A DNA stretch of 64,000 nucleotides from contig NZ_CP014579.1 in assembly GCF_001634365.1 (NCBI RefSeq), positions 620,001 to 684,000 of the forward strand. Reading direction: 5' to 3'. This stretch comes from Paraburkholderia phytofirmans OLGA172 (GTDB lineage: Bacteria > Pseudomonadota > Gammaproteobacteria > Burkholderiales > Burkholderiaceae). This document shows, in pieces, positions 1 through 9,857 of the stretch (positions within the stretch are counted from its first letter, which is position 1; the number at the start of each line of letters is the position of its first letter). Made by a program: the position numbers and the translations under genes. Below the pieces are notes generated by a model. It was given only the letters and a program-made list of their open reading frames with translations. It was not told the DNA's origin and searched no databases.

Positions 1-563
1 GCCCGTACGAGCGCTACCCAAGGTTTAATCCAAGCCGGGGAGTGTGCTTCGAACGGCAGGCGCACGGCGCGCATGCCGTATTCTGGCCCGATCTGGAGAA
101 TCAGCGACAGGACAGTGGGATGCAAATGGAAGTGCTTGTGAGTATTCACATGGTCGAGCGTGAGCCCAGTTCTGGCGAACGCGTCAAACTGGGCGCGAAT
201 TTCCGCCGCGAGCTGTCGACGGACATGCGGGAAGAAGTAGAAGCGGAAACCGTCACGCACCATGTTACGACCGAAGTGGCCTTGCTTATCGACCAAGGCC
301 GGTATCGACTGGCGTAGGAGTGTGGCCGCCCCGTCGGCCAGCACAAGATGAAGACCGACGTGCAGGTCCGGCAGACGTCGCGCACGAGAAACGGCGTCGG
401 GTGCAGCGGGCGCGCTCACCATTAGGCTCGCGGCGGTCAGTACGCCGTGCCGGTGGGCCTGTTCGACGGCCTCATTAACACGCACGTCCAAACCGAAATC
501 ATCAGCGGTTATGATCAGCGTGCGATGACCAGCGCGCGACCTCGTTAGCTCTCTCCTTGACAT
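1..563 (-). CDS. hpnK: HpnK-type hopanoid deacetylase (partial, C-terminus beyond window)
   Basis: The minus-strand frame starts with an ATG that overlaps the hpnJ stop (TGATG) and runs off the window edge after about 187 residues. The protein belongs to the ChbG/HpnK (YdjC-like) deacetylase family. The metal-binding signature TADDFGL is at about residues 19-25, HVGLHL follows near residue 73, and NTHKHFHLHP near residue 140 supplies further metal-ligand histidines. In hopanoid producers HpnK removes the acetyl group from the N-acetylglucosamine attached by HpnI to bacteriohopanetetrol. The position directly after hpnI and hpnJ supports this assignment. The start codon has only weak Shine-Dalgarno sequence, so translational coupling to hpnJ is likely. 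Confidence 0.9.
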   Translation of the reverse strand, partial: MSRRELTRSRAGHRTLIITADDFGLDVRVNEAVEQAHRHGVLTAASLMVSAPAAPDAVSRARRLPDLHVGLHLVLADGAATLLRQSIPALVDKQGHFGRNMVRDGFRFYFFPHVRRQLAAEIRAQFDAFARTGLTLDHVNTHKHFHLHPTVLSLILQIGPEYGMRAVRLPFEAHSPAWIKPWVALVR

Positions 564-1984
564 CACGCTTCGTGGGCCCGCAGAAACCGGAAGAATTCGA
601 CGCCTTCACGCAGGCGCCGTTTCATCATGTCCCAGCTCGTGAGCATCTCACGCAGAATTTCCCAGATCTTCGACGGGCGGAAATAGAAGCGCTTATAGAA
701 ATTTTCGAGCTGGTGGTAGATCTCGTCGCGCGACAGATGCGGATAGCCGATCGCCGCGAGCTGCACCCCTGACTTGCTGACGAGGTTGATGACCTTGTTC
801 TCTTCCAGCCAACCGTTCTCGACCGCCTGGTTGTAGAGCGTCGTGCCGGGATAGGGCGCGGCGAGCGACACCTGGATCGTATGCGGATTGATTTCCTTCG
901 CATACTCGATGGTCTTCTGGATCGTGTCCTGCGTCTCGCCGGGCAGCCCAAGAATGAAGGTGCCGTGAATCTTGATGCCGAGCTTGCGGCAATCTTCGCT
1001 GAAGCGGCGCGCGATGTCGGTGCGCAGGCCCTTCTTGATGTTCAGCAGAATCTGGTCGTCGCCGGACTCGTAGCCCACCAGCAGCAGGCGCAGGCCGTTT
1101 TCCTTCATGATCTTCAGCGTCGCGTACGGCACGTTCGCCTTCGCGTTGCACGACCACGTCACGCCCAGCTTGCCGAGGCCGCGGGCGATTTCCTCGACGC
1201 GCGGCTTGAAGTCGGTGAAGGTGTCGTCGTCGAACATGATCTCCTTGACTTCAGGCATGTTGTCGCGAATCCACTTCACTTCTTCGAGCACGTTCTCGAC
1301 CGAGCGCGTGCGATAGCGATGGCCGCCCACCGTTTGCGGCCACAGGCAGAACGTGCATTTCGAGCGGCAGCCGCGGCCCGTGTAAATCGACACGTACGGG
1401 TGCTTCAGGTAGCCGATGAAATAGTTGTCGATCTTCAGATCGCGCTTGTAGACGGGAGCCACGAACGGCAACTCGTCCATGTTCTCGAGGATCGGGCGCG
1501 CTTCGTTGTGCTCGATCGAGCCGTCGGCGGCGCGATAGCTCAGGCCTTTGATCCCGGCGAACGGCTTGCCTTCGGCGATTTCCTGACAGGTGAAGTCAAA
1601 TTCTTCGCGGCAGACAAAATCGATCGCCTCGCTCGCGGTCAGCGAATTGTGCGGATCGACCGCGACCTTCGCGCCGACCATGCCGATCAGCACCGAAGGC
1701 TTGCGCTTCTTCAGGTCTTCGGCGAACAGGGCGTCGGTGGGAAAGGACGGCGTGCTGGTGTGGATGACCACCAGATCGTATTGCTGCGCAATATCGAGCG
1801 ATGCTTCGACGGACAGGCCGTCGGCGGGGGCGTCGAGTACACGGCTATCGGGGACGAGTGCGGCGGGCTGCGCGAGCCACGTCGGATACCAGAACGAACG
1901 CACTTCGCGTTTAGCCTGATAGCGCGAACCCGCGCCACCGTCGAAGCCGTCGTACGATGGCGCCTGTAAAAATAATGTATTCAC
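563..1984 (-). CDS. hpnJ: Hopanoid-associated radical SAM protein HpnJ
   Basis: A B12-binding-like N-terminal domain (about residues 1-150) is followed by a radical SAM core. Its cluster motif CRSKCTFC lies at about residues 206-213, giving the CxxxCxxC ligands of a 4Fe-4S cluster. HpnJ acts after HpnI and HpnK and is linked to ring contraction of the hopanoid-bound glucosamine into the cyclitol ether. I chose the GTG at 1984 because AGGAG sits five bases upstream and the protein then begins VNTLFLQAPSYDG, as expected for the family. An in-frame ATG at 2032 would add 16 residues with no good ribosome-binding site. The gene lies 66 bp after hpnI and overlaps hpnK, so the three genes form one transcription unit. 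Confidence 0.93.
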   Translation of the reverse strand: MNTLFLQAPSYDGFDGGAGSRYQAKREVRSFWYPTWLAQPAALVPDSRVLDAPADGLSVEASLDIAQQYDLVVIHTSTPSFPTDALFAEDLKKRKPSVLIGMVGAKVAVDPHNSLTASEAIDFVCREEFDFTCQEIAEGKPFAGIKGLSYRAADGSIEHNEARPILENMDELPFVAPVYKRDLKIDNYFIGYLKHPYVSIYTGRGCRSKCTFCLWPQTVGGHRYRTRSVENVLEEVKWIRDNMPEVKEIMFDDDTFTDFKPRVEEIARGLGKLGVTWSCNAKANVPYATLKIMKENGLRLLLVGYESGDDQILLNIKKGLRTDIARRFSEDCRKLGIKIHGTFILGLPGETQDTIQKTIEYAKEINPHTIQVSLAAPYPGTTLYNQAVENGWLEENKVINLVSKSGVQLAAIGYPHLSRDEIYHQLENFYKRFYFRPSKIWEILREMLTSWDMMKRRLREGVEFFRFLRAHEA

Positions 1985-2050
1985 GGGTACTCCTGGAGCG
2001 TAAATCATGAACCGGACGATGATGCTGATCACACGGCACGTGTACGAATA

Positions 2051-3274
2051 TCATCGTCTATCGGATGCCTTCATCGCTGCCGTGTTTGAGGTGCGTACCG
2101 ATTCGATAGCTCGAGTGACTGGCATGCGCGCTCCGCGCCAGACTACGTACGATCCGAACACCGCAGCAAGCCACTGTAGCGTGAGAAGCATGTCGCGCAG
2201 AGGCACGAGAGGCAGATCTCGCCAGAATGTCCGTGTATGACGTGCACTGCGACCGTGCAAAATAATACGCGCGGCGAGGCCAAAAACCGTGTTTGCGGCC
2301 AGAATCGCGGCCGCCAGGTGGTGAGAGCAAGCGCCGTTTGCTGAGTGGAAGAGCACTGTAATACCGGCGCTGAACAGAAGCCACGGTGTCGGAAACGTAA
2401 TGAAGAGGGATGCGAAGCCCCATGGATTGATCGAGCGTATCGTTCGCAGCCAGCGGGTTTCGCGTTGCCAAAGCGTCGCGAACGTGGGCTCAATGACGTC
2501 CGTCGCGACCATGACCGGAGACAGCACAGTTCGCAAGCCGAGGGCGCGAGCGTGCTCGGCGAGCCAGTAGTCGTCAGCGAGGCAATTTTTAAGTGCCTCG
2601 AAACCCCCAATCTTCTCGAGTGTCTCGCGTCTAATCGCAAGCGTGGCGCCGAAACCGAAGCGGCGAGAGCCACCTGCATGCGCGACTCGAACCGAAGGCG
2701 CAAACCATTCATTAATAAACAACGCACCCACACGCGGCCAGAAGCCTCCTACACTCTGAGCCATATACAGGCATGTAACTACACCGACGGTGGCATCGGT
2801 CAGTGGCGCGACCACTGTCTTCAGATAATTTGGTCTTACGGCGATGTCACTATCGGCGATGACGATGATGTCATGTCGCGCTCGTTCCGCCATGTTGATC
2901 AGATTGCTCACCTTGAGATTGCTGCCGTGAACCCGTGTGTCGATTGCGAGCTCAATGTCGCGCAATGGGTACGCGGCTTGTAGCCGTCGGACGATGGTGA
3001 TCGCCGGATCACTCGAGGATGAGACGCCAAACAGAAGCTGGAAGTTCGAGTGCGTCTGCTCGCAGAATGTAGCAAGGTTCTCGTACAAGCGCGGTTCCGG
3101 TCCGCATAGTGGCTTCAGTACGCTGATGCCCCCGATCTGGCGATCGTTTCTTTTGCAGACGCGCGATCTTTCGAAAAAGGGCATCGCGACGGCAGCGATG
3201 GTTACATACACGGAACCGAGGCCGCACGAAAGAATAAGCAGGCAGATCGATACCTGCGTTGAATGGACCGTCAT
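2051..3274 (-). CDS. hpnI: Hopanoid-associated glycosyltransferase HpnI
   Basis: This 407-residue protein is a ceramide-glucosyltransferase-like (GT21) enzyme. An N-terminal membrane segment (about residues 8-33) precedes the catalytic domain, which has SVLKP near residue 51, the DSD motif at 141-143, a later LADDYW acidic motif and the QRETRW acceptor signature near residue 268. Two or three hydrophobic segments follow at the C-terminus. HpnI transfers N-acetylglucosamine to bacteriohopanetetrol at the inner membrane. It is the first gene of the hpnI-hpnJ-hpnK unit. The ribosome-binding site before the ATG at 3274 is weak. Confidence 0.92.
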   Translation of the reverse strand: MTVHSTQVSICLLILSCGLGSVYVTIAAVAMPFFERSRVCKRNDRQIGGISVLKPLCGPEPRLYENLATFCEQTHSNFQLLFGVSSSSDPAITIVRRLQAAYPLRDIELAIDTRVHGSNLKVSNLINMAERARHDIIVIADSDIAVRPNYLKTVVAPLTDATVGVVTCLYMAQSVGGFWPRVGALFINEWFAPSVRVAHAGGSRRFGFGATLAIRRETLEKIGGFEALKNCLADDYWLAEHARALGLRTVLSPVMVATDVIEPTFATLWQRETRWLRTIRSINPWGFASLFITFPTPWLLFSAGITVLFHSANGACSHHLAAAILAANTVFGLAARIILHGRSARHTRTFWRDLPLVPLRDMLLTLQWLAAVFGSYVVWRGARMPVTRAIESVRTSNTAAMKASDRR

Positions 3275-4579
3275 TGGCTGATGCTCTTACACACTCCGCG
3301 CAGAATTGGCCCGGGAGATGGCGACACAAACTTCGTCGGAGCACAAGTGGACGCGGCTCCGTTTCCTTTCTTACAAGTGATGCGGCGCAATTTTTGTCGG
3401 CTAGCTTCCAGGGAGCGACAAACCACCTCTGTAATGCCCGGTAATATTAATGAAAACATTATGCAGATCTTTAGTTCGATACGATACAGATCTGATTGAA
3501 ATTAATCAGATTAATCAATATGGAATATGCTGGTGCGGATGAAAAAAATCGTGCGTACCTTCATTTAAATTGCGTGTGATTCGAGAAAGGACACACGCTC
3601 ATCGATCAGTGAGAGATTGTAGCAGCGCGTGGATTAGTTTGCAGCGCAGGTGTCCGCGCCAATGATGCCGTACGTCTGCAGATATGAAAATTACATTTTT
3701 CTTTCTTGATTAGCTATAGAAGATAGAATAGTGTATTCAATAATTCACAATGAAAATGCTGTGTAATTCAGTGAATGTTTTTAGATTGCTGTCGCGATTA
3801 GACTGGCTGTTATGCTGTCACGACGTAGGCGAACGATTTGATCGAAGAAGCAGCGTGCTGAAGCGGTCCCATTATTGATTTGAGGCCAATCGACCGCCCA
3901 GCGGCCAGTGCTACATGCCTCATCGCACGGTTTTTGATTGGCGGCCGCGACCCCGGACAGATGAACAGACGGTGGAAGGGCCACGTTTGATCGCAGACCC
4001 GGACAACGAACAGCCTCTGTGACGATGTGTCTGGCATAGATGCCATATCTGCTCGGCATAAAACCTGAGGTCGAGCCGCACCAGGAAATGACGGGGCTGG
4101 ATTCGGAGCACCATTCAAGAATCTTGATCGAGTCGGCGCACTCCCCGCCATCTAGAGGCGGTTTGGTAGCGTGTGGCGAGCAACTCTTTGTGGATTTACC
4201 GCGGGAGCGGCTTGATCACCTTCCATCCTTACCAGACGCTAGCGTCAAGGAAGCCAGCATTCTCGTCAAAGGATCTCCTTTTCGACGACGGAGCATGTGC
4301 ACTCCCAGAATTTCTTCGTCGTCGTATTAACGCTTGAAAAAATACTCCCAGACCAATCGCGAAGGTCGGTTGGCGGTGTTTTCGCTTCAGTCAGTAGAAG
4401 TCGGGAGGCAAGTGACGCGGAGGGGGATGATACTGCGGCTGCGCGGGCCGATACGCGACATATCGTTCGGCTACTCCGGCCATGGGAGACGATACTGATC
4501 TTGTTGATGAAGACATAGACCGGTCGTCCGGTCTATCAAAAATGGGTATGAAATATATAGTGCGAGTTCCGTTGCTGGT
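3275..4579. other. Gene-poor, partly AT-rich intergenic region
   Basis: About 1.3 kb lies between hpnI and the channel gene. The part from about 3440 to 3780 is markedly AT-rich compared with its surroundings and probably contains the hpnI promoter. Short open frames are present on both strands, but none has a recognisable domain, a convincing ribosome-binding site or family-like composition. The one clear signal is a perfect palindrome at 4515-4536, listed separately. Confidence 0.6.
4515..4536. promoter_or_regulatory. Perfect inverted repeat, TetR-operator-like
   Basis: ATAGACCGG, a 4-base spacer, then CCGGTCTAT form a perfect 9-bp inverted repeat. The TAGACC...GGTCTA outline resembles operators of TetR-family regulators. 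No TetR gene lies next to it; the nearest is at 9858. It could instead act as a hairpin downstream of the channel gene that ends at 4580, although no T-run follows on the minus strand. Operator or terminator is inferred, not shown. Confidence 0.4.
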
Positions 4580-6049
4580 TCAGGCCTGCGAATGGTGCAT
4601 AGACTTGATGCGATGGTAGATCCAATCTATGAGGCCATTGCGTGAAAACTCGGCTTCGTGGACGGGATGCATCAGTGCTTGTCCCTTTCTCTCCCGGGCG
4701 GCTAGTCGTGCTGCGAGTGCATGCGCGACGTCGCTGTGCTGCTTAAGAAGGCTGGCAACCACGCCCCTCGGTAGTTCGTAGGCGATTACGTAAGTTCGTG
4801 CCACGAATGATACGTATGAGGTCACGCCTGCAATAGGCCCGCTTTCGCCGAAGTACTCTCGCGGACCGAAGCGCACGATGTCGTCGGCGTCGCCGCGCTG
4901 CGAGGTTGCACCTACGATCCCGTGGGCAATGATGGTAATGGCCCTTGACATCTCGCCGGCGGCAAGTATGACGTGTCCGGGTGTCAGTTCGCGTCTGACT
5001 AGCGCGGCAGCAAGCTGAACACGCTGCATGCGTGACAGCGTGCCAAACACTCCGATCCCTTCGATCAGACGGTACGTGAGCGCAGACTCCCCGCCGCCGA
5101 CTGCTGTGTCGAATGGCTCGATCAGTGCCGAAAATGACTCCATATGCCGATGTGCCGCGTCGTAAAACCTGTTCAACACTTCGATTGATGATCGCTGTCC
5201 GGTAGGGAAAAACGTGATTTCATAACGGGTCGTTCTGCGTCCGACTAATGTCGTTGCAATTGTTGGCGTCGGATGATTTGCTATGCCGACACAGGTATCG
5301 ATGGCAAGTTCGAGTGCACGAACGACGTCGGAAGGCCGGAACTTGGTGAATGCATCGAACTTTGCAACCGTCGCATGAGCCCCTGCGGGAACGCTTCGAT
5401 TGATGATTCTAGACTTTGCTATCACGCTGTTCGGCACCACAATTGTGTCGCGATTGGTTTTAGCGATGTGCGTAGCGCGCCACGTAATTTCAACGACCTC
5501 TCCCTCGGTTGAGTCGTCTAGCGTGACGGCGTCTCCCACGCGGTAGGGTGACGTAGCGTTAATTAGCAAGCCAGAGAACAGATCCGAGAGAGTGCTCTGC
5601 AATGCGAGGCCCAAAACAATCGCGAGGGCGCCAGACGTAGCGAGTACACCCTTCAATGGTATGTCAAGGACGTCCGTAGTGATTGCCATCGCTGCGCCCG
5701 CGTATAGGAGCGTTGCTATGACGTCCAGTGTGAACCTGTGCTGCCGAAGACTTAATCCAACTGCGTAATAGGCCCGCACGACCGATGAGACTGCGGCAGC
5801 GGACAGTAACCACCACACGACTTCCAGTACCCCGCTCACGAAACGCATCGCGGGTAACGCGATATGCTGTGCCGCTTGTGTTGGCACGACCCCATACGTC
5901 AGCATTGTGACCGTGAACAACGCGAAGGCAGCAGACTTGATCGCTGCGTACACGACCGGGCGACGCGGGCCCATTTTCCAGAGAAAGACGAGAAGGTTTA
6001 CGACCGCCGCCGCGATCGGCAATAGCAGTTGGTTAAGCGGATGTTGCAT
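4580..6049 (-). CDS. MscS-family channel with C-terminal cyclic-nucleotide-binding domain
   Basis: The 489-residue protein has four to five hydrophobic segments in the first 160 residues. An MscS pore and beta-domain follow at about residues 120-300, with a glycine/alanine-rich pore helix and the sequence SPYRVGDAVTLDD. From about residue 335 to 460 there is a cNMP-binding domain containing LTPGHVILAAGE and FGPREYFGESGPI, the latter matching the phosphate-binding cassette region. The architecture is that of the bacterial cyclic-nucleotide-gated (bCNG) subfamily of MscS. It is an inner-membrane channel, and gating by ligand rather than tension is known for some members but is inference here. 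It is a single gene on the minus strand. Confidence 0.88.
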   Translation of the reverse strand: MQHPLNQLLLPIAAAVVNLLVFLWKMGPRRPVVYAAIKSAAFALFTVTMLTYGVVPTQAAQHIALPAMRFVSGVLEVVWWLLSAAAVSSVVRAYYAVGLSLRQHRFTLDVIATLLYAGAAMAITTDVLDIPLKGVLATSGALAIVLGLALQSTLSDLFSGLLINATSPYRVGDAVTLDDSTEGEVVEITWRATHIAKTNRDTIVVPNSVIAKSRIINRSVPAGAHATVAKFDAFTKFRPSDVVRALELAIDTCVGIANHPTPTIATTLVGRRTTRYEITFFPTGQRSSIEVLNRFYDAAHRHMESFSALIEPFDTAVGGGESALTYRLIEGIGVFGTLSRMQRVQLAAALVRRELTPGHVILAAGEMSRAITIIAHGIVGATSQRGDADDIVRFGPREYFGESGPIAGVTSYVSFVARTYVIAYELPRGVVASLLKQHSDVAHALAARLAARERKGQALMHPVHEAEFSRNGLIDWIYHRIKSMHHSQA

Positions 6050-6463
6050 GGGATTCTGGAAGCCGCCTCTGACCTGCGTTTCAAGCAGGTACGTGCAGCA
6101 TGGCGCGACTCCGCGTTTTCATGCGTGCAGTAAATTGACGATGTGTCGTCTGGATCCGTCACCGAAGTAGAAGAAGTGAGGGCGAAGCGCAAACCGCGGG
6201 AAATATCGACGCCGCGGTTCGACGGCTGAACGATACCCGTCGGATAGAGATCGGATCAATTCCAGGCTTGGCAATTCACTGTTCCTGGATCTGCGGGAAC
6301 ATGCGTCTGGCGCTGGATAGTATGATGTTCTGCCTGAATGGCAATCTCGATGAGGATCAGGACGACCTCGTTGCCACGGGAGAAGTCATCCTGACCCTTA
6401 TCGACGTGGGCGCGGACAGTCACTGCCTCCTGTTGCGCTGAAAAGTCCTGAAATGTTCTGGTA
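6050..6463. other. Intergenic region upstream of the channel gene
   Basis: This stretch should carry the promoter of the channel gene and the 3' end of the large regulator gene. A small minus-strand frame at 6256-6489 overlaps the end of the regulator gene, but it has no recognisable domain and I do not support it as a gene. Confidence 0.5.
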
Positions 6464-9334
6464 TCAGGCTGCGGCGTCATTGGCGCCAAGTGCGATCGCG
6501 AGAGGGAAATCGAAGAACTCGTATGACATTTGCAAGGCTGATTCCGCTAGGTCGAACTCAACCGGCGGTTTTCCAGTGAGTTTCCATAACCGTTCTAGAC
6601 TATCCTTGCACCTCATCTCCCACGCCACGAACCCGCGACTTCGCGCGATGTGCAATGCGTTCAGGAGTGTGCATTCCGCCAAGTGCGAGGTGGCGTCGAA
6701 CTCGCGTCGTAAAAGCATGATCTCTGCTTCGGCTCGCAGCAGTTCCACCCAGGAGAAAAGGTCGTTCATAGCGGCTGCCCTTGTCATCGCACGAGCGAGC
6801 AACGCGTCAGCATCGCGGGCTCTGCCAAATCTCGCTAGCGCAATTGCGGTTTCTGCCAGGAACGCGATCAGCACGACGCAATACTGCGCATCGCCCATTT
6901 TCTCCAGCGAAGGGGCGATGCTTGTGTCATACGATTCGACCTGCCCCAGGCGCAGCGCAGTCAAACCTCGCCACATTTCCGCGCGTGGCTTAAATGCCCA
7001 CACGCAGTGCTGCCGCACGGCGTTCGAGAGCATCTGGACCGCCTGGTTGAGCCCTGCATCGTCGTTTCGCAGCAATGCTGTCGGACATAGTGCCTCGCTC
7101 AACACGTAGCAGATCGATGGCGTGTGGCCAAGTGCTTGCGCGTTCTTGAGTGCTCGCCGCGCTGTCAGCTCAGCGTCATCGTCGCGGCCGAGAAAGGCCA
7201 GTACCTGCGCGAGTACGGAGCCGGTTGCGCTGTGCTCGTCAAAAAGGAAGCGGATACGCTCGGCGTGGCTGGCGCGGCCGTCCGGTATTCTGATCGACTC
7301 CAGTTCGGTGAGTGCTTCATCGAGCTGCCCAAGCCACAGACGAGCCATTCCGGACATCCTCCGCGCCACGGTCCGGTCGCTGAGCCAGCGGGACTCCCCG
7401 GCAACCTCCGTGAAGCGCGTCGCTAGAGCAAGCGTCCGCGCATACTGCCCATTCAGCCATGCATGACTCCAGCAACCCCATAAGGCCCGCAGCTGATATT
7501 CAATATCACCCGTCTCCTGGGCAAGCGCCAAAGCAGAGTCAAATGGCTCGCAAGTCTGAGCCCCTACACTTTGAAACAGCAGGCATGCGCCGCGCGCCGT
7601 CTGCAGCTTCATCTCCCATTCGACTACCGGCAAATTCAGCCGGGCCTGGACGGGAAGTCTGGCTAACGCGTCCAGAGCTGTGTCCAGGCGCGAGAGACAC
7701 TCCTCGAACAATGCAAGTTGCATGGTCGGGGCAATACTGGCCACGGTGAGCTCGATGGCGATAACCGTTGTCCCGTCTGTTGAAAAACTCCATTCGACAG
7801 CAGAGCGAAGATCGTCCAGATAAAACCCGAACGTGCGGCTCCAGTCGATCTCCACGCGTTCTCTAGCGAACCTCTCGGCGGTCCGGAAAATGTCCAGAAC
7901 GTGCCGCGCGTGGCCCACTAGCCAGTCGTGGCTCGTACCGCTTTCGACGAGACGGTCACGCGCATACGCGCGGATCGTGTCGAGAAGCCGGTAATGCATC
8001 TGGGGGAGGTTAGGAACGGCACACAAAAGTGACTTGTCGACGAGTTCGGCGATAGCGGTCGCCACCTCATGTTGCGGCATGTCGGCGCCCCCGATCATCC
8101 GCTGTGCCGAGTCCAGCGTGAAAGTCCCGGCGAACAGACTGAGTCGCGCCAACGCCGTCCGAAGGTGCGGCGGCAAAAGCGCGTGGCTCCAGTCCACCGT
8201 CGCGCGCAATGTCTGCTGGCGCGGGAGCGCGGTTCGCGCCCCGTTTCGAAGAATCTGGAAGCGATCGTCGAGACGATCGGCTACCCCTTGAATGCCAAGG
8301 GCAGCAGTGCAAGCGGCAGCGAGTTCGATTGCCAGAGGGATGCCGTCCAGTTGTCTACAAATACGAGCGATCAGCGGTGTGTATGCGTCGACTTCCGCGT
8401 CCGGCTCCAAACCGGTCCGTTCGAGGAAAAGCTGGATCGCGCCGAAGCGCACGGCGTCTTGCGCATCGTAATGCGACGGCATGTCGAGCGACGGCACGTG
8501 ATAGACCCGCTCTCCCGCGATTCTCAGCGCTTCCCGGCTCGTGGCGATTACTGTCGAGTTCGGTGTCATCTGCAGCAGCGTCTCTACGAGCTGCGCCGCG
8601 CTTTCAATCAGGTGTTCGCAATTGTCAACAACGATCAGGAGGCGACGACCATGGAGGGTAGGGGCGATTTTCTCGAGATCTCGCGCCCCATCGCCAGGCG
8701 GGAAACCGAACGCGGCAGCGACCGTGGCCGGCAGGTAGCCAGCCGACGCGGTCGCCGCCAATTCCACGAGAACAGTGCCGTCGGCAAAGTACGATGACAT
8801 CTGGCGGGCGGCCTCGATCGCGAGCCGGGTCTTGCCGACGCCGCCTGTGCCAACGAGCGTGATGAGGCGGCGTGACCGGATGAGATCGGCGACCTCGACG
8901 AGCTGCGTTTCGCGGCCGATGAGACGCGATACGTGAGCTGGAAGCCCTTTGCCGCGGAATGCCGATGTGCTTGTCGGTGCCAGGCTTGACGGATCTGGAG
9001 CTAACGACGTACCAATGCCCAAATCTCCGACGAACTGGTACCCGCGTCCGGCAATGGTCCGTATCGCGCCGCGGTCGTTTCGCAGCGCGCGGCGCAGTAG
9101 TGATACCTGACCTTCGAGGGTATTCACGCCGACGACTCTTCTCGGCCAGACCACCTCCATGATCTGTTCCTTACTAACGACCATGCCACGCTGTTCGATG
9201 AGCAGTACGAGAAGGTCGAACGCGCGGTTCCCAACGCTGACGCATACACCGTCATGACTCAGCTCGCGACGGCCGGGGTTAACGGTCGTCGCGCCGAAGC
9301 GAAACAGGATGGCAGATTGAGACGGCGTGACCAT
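6464..9334 (-). CDS. Large winged-helix regulator with NB-ARC-type ATPase and repeat domain
   Basis: The 956-residue protein starts with an OmpR/ToxR-type winged-helix DNA-binding domain (about residues 8-102, ending IRTIAGRGYQFVG). A P-loop ATPase follows, with Walker A GTGGVGKT at about 162-169 and a Walker B-like LLIVVDNCEHL further on. The long alpha-helical C-terminal half looks like TPR-type repeats. This is the common Burkholderiales ATPase/winged-helix regulator architecture related to AfsR/MalT-like STAND proteins; targets are unknown. I chose the ATG at 9334 because AGAGGA lies six bases upstream, and the in-frame start at 9448 adds 38 residues without domain character. The gene stands alone on the minus strand. 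Confidence 0.85.
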   Translation of the reverse strand: MVTPSQSAILFRFGATTVNPGRRELSHDGVCVSVGNRAFDLLVLLIEQRGMVVSKEQIMEVVWPRRVVGVNTLEGQVSLLRRALRNDRGAIRTIAGRGYQFVGDLGIGTSLAPDPSSLAPTSTSAFRGKGLPAHVSRLIGRETQLVEVADLIRSRRLITLVGTGGVGKTRLAIEAARQMSSYFADGTVLVELAATASAGYLPATVAAAFGFPPGDGARDLEKIAPTLHGRRLLIVVDNCEHLIESAAQLVETLLQMTPNSTVIATSREALRIAGERVYHVPSLDMPSHYDAQDAVRFGAIQLFLERTGLEPDAEVDAYTPLIARICRQLDGIPLAIELAAACTAALGIQGVADRLDDRFQILRNGARTALPRQQTLRATVDWSHALLPPHLRTALARLSLFAGTFTLDSAQRMIGGADMPQHEVATAIAELVDKSLLCAVPNLPQMHYRLLDTIRAYARDRLVESGTSHDWLVGHARHVLDIFRTAERFARERVEIDWSRTFGFYLDDLRSAVEWSFSTDGTTVIAIELTVASIAPTMQLALFEECLSRLDTALDALARLPVQARLNLPVVEWEMKLQTARGACLLFQSVGAQTCEPFDSALALAQETGDIEYQLRALWGCWSHAWLNGQYARTLALATRFTEVAGESRWLSDRTVARRMSGMARLWLGQLDEALTELESIRIPDGRASHAERIRFLFDEHSATGSVLAQVLAFLGRDDDAELTARRALKNAQALGHTPSICYVLSEALCPTALLRNDDAGLNQAVQMLSNAVRQHCVWAFKPRAEMWRGLTALRLGQVESYDTSIAPSLEKMGDAQYCVVLIAFLAETAIALARFGRARDADALLARAMTRAAAMNDLFSWVELLRAEAEIMLLRREFDATSHLAECTLLNALHIARSRGFVAWEMRCKDSLERLWKLTGKPPVEFDLAESALQMSYEFFDFPLAIALGANDAAA

Positions 9335-9857
9335 GATGTGTCCTCTGGGCAGCGCGGACTCTGAAAAGAGTAACGTTACAGGCAACGCGGCGCCACTTTT
9401 TCCTTGAAGTACTTGCTGCTCAGACCCTCGACTTCCGCCCCCTTTCAACTTCCTGCTGGCGGCTCCACTGCTGTCTGGGACGCGGCAGCCTAGCGCCAGA
9501 AGATTTCAGGACTTTTCAGCATACCAAGAGGAGATGACGTTGCCGGGCCGCTATGATCGATGCATGTTCGGCTTGGCCAACATGCGTGTCAGTGGAGTAA
9601 CGAACATGCAATCCCACGAAACGATTATCGTTCTTGAGCGCCCGGCCGACGAGAGTTCAACGGCTATCTGGCTCCGCCGCATGATCAGATGGTCGCGCCC
9701 TTGCACCGAACGTGCAACCTGACCTGCACAGTCAGCAAGGGCGCTTTCAACGTCCAGCGAGCCATCATAACGCGGAAGAAATAGCCTCATCAGAAATTCG
9801 TTTTGAGGTCTGATCAACCGGACGGTGGTGTGCCGTCTATGGAAACTGCATCGACAC
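9335..9857. other. Intergenic region between the divergent ATPase regulator and TetR genes
   Basis: About 520 bp separates the starts of the minus-strand ATPase regulator and the plus-strand TetR gene, so both promoters should lie here. Imperfect repeats TCATCAGAAATTCG and GAGGTCTGATCA occur at about 9788-9818, just upstream of the TetR gene, and could be an autoregulatory site. No gene is supported. Confidence 0.4.

Noticed and set aside
881..1969. A 362-residue plus-strand frame across hpnJ
   Set aside because: It is the complement of a GC-rich coding region and has no recognisable domain; hpnJ accounts for this DNA.
563..2032. Longer hpnJ reading from 2032
   Set aside because: The GTG at 1984 has a good ribosome-binding site and gives the family-typical N-terminus; the extra 16 residues do not.
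3810..4330. Open frames in the spacer between hpnI and the channel gene
   Set aside because: They have no family resemblance, poor start signals and overlap on both strands.
4297..4518. Plus-strand frame resembling the end of a membrane protein (LTLEKILPDQ)
   Set aside because: The similarity to DUF2182-like tails is too short and the hydrophobic context is missing.
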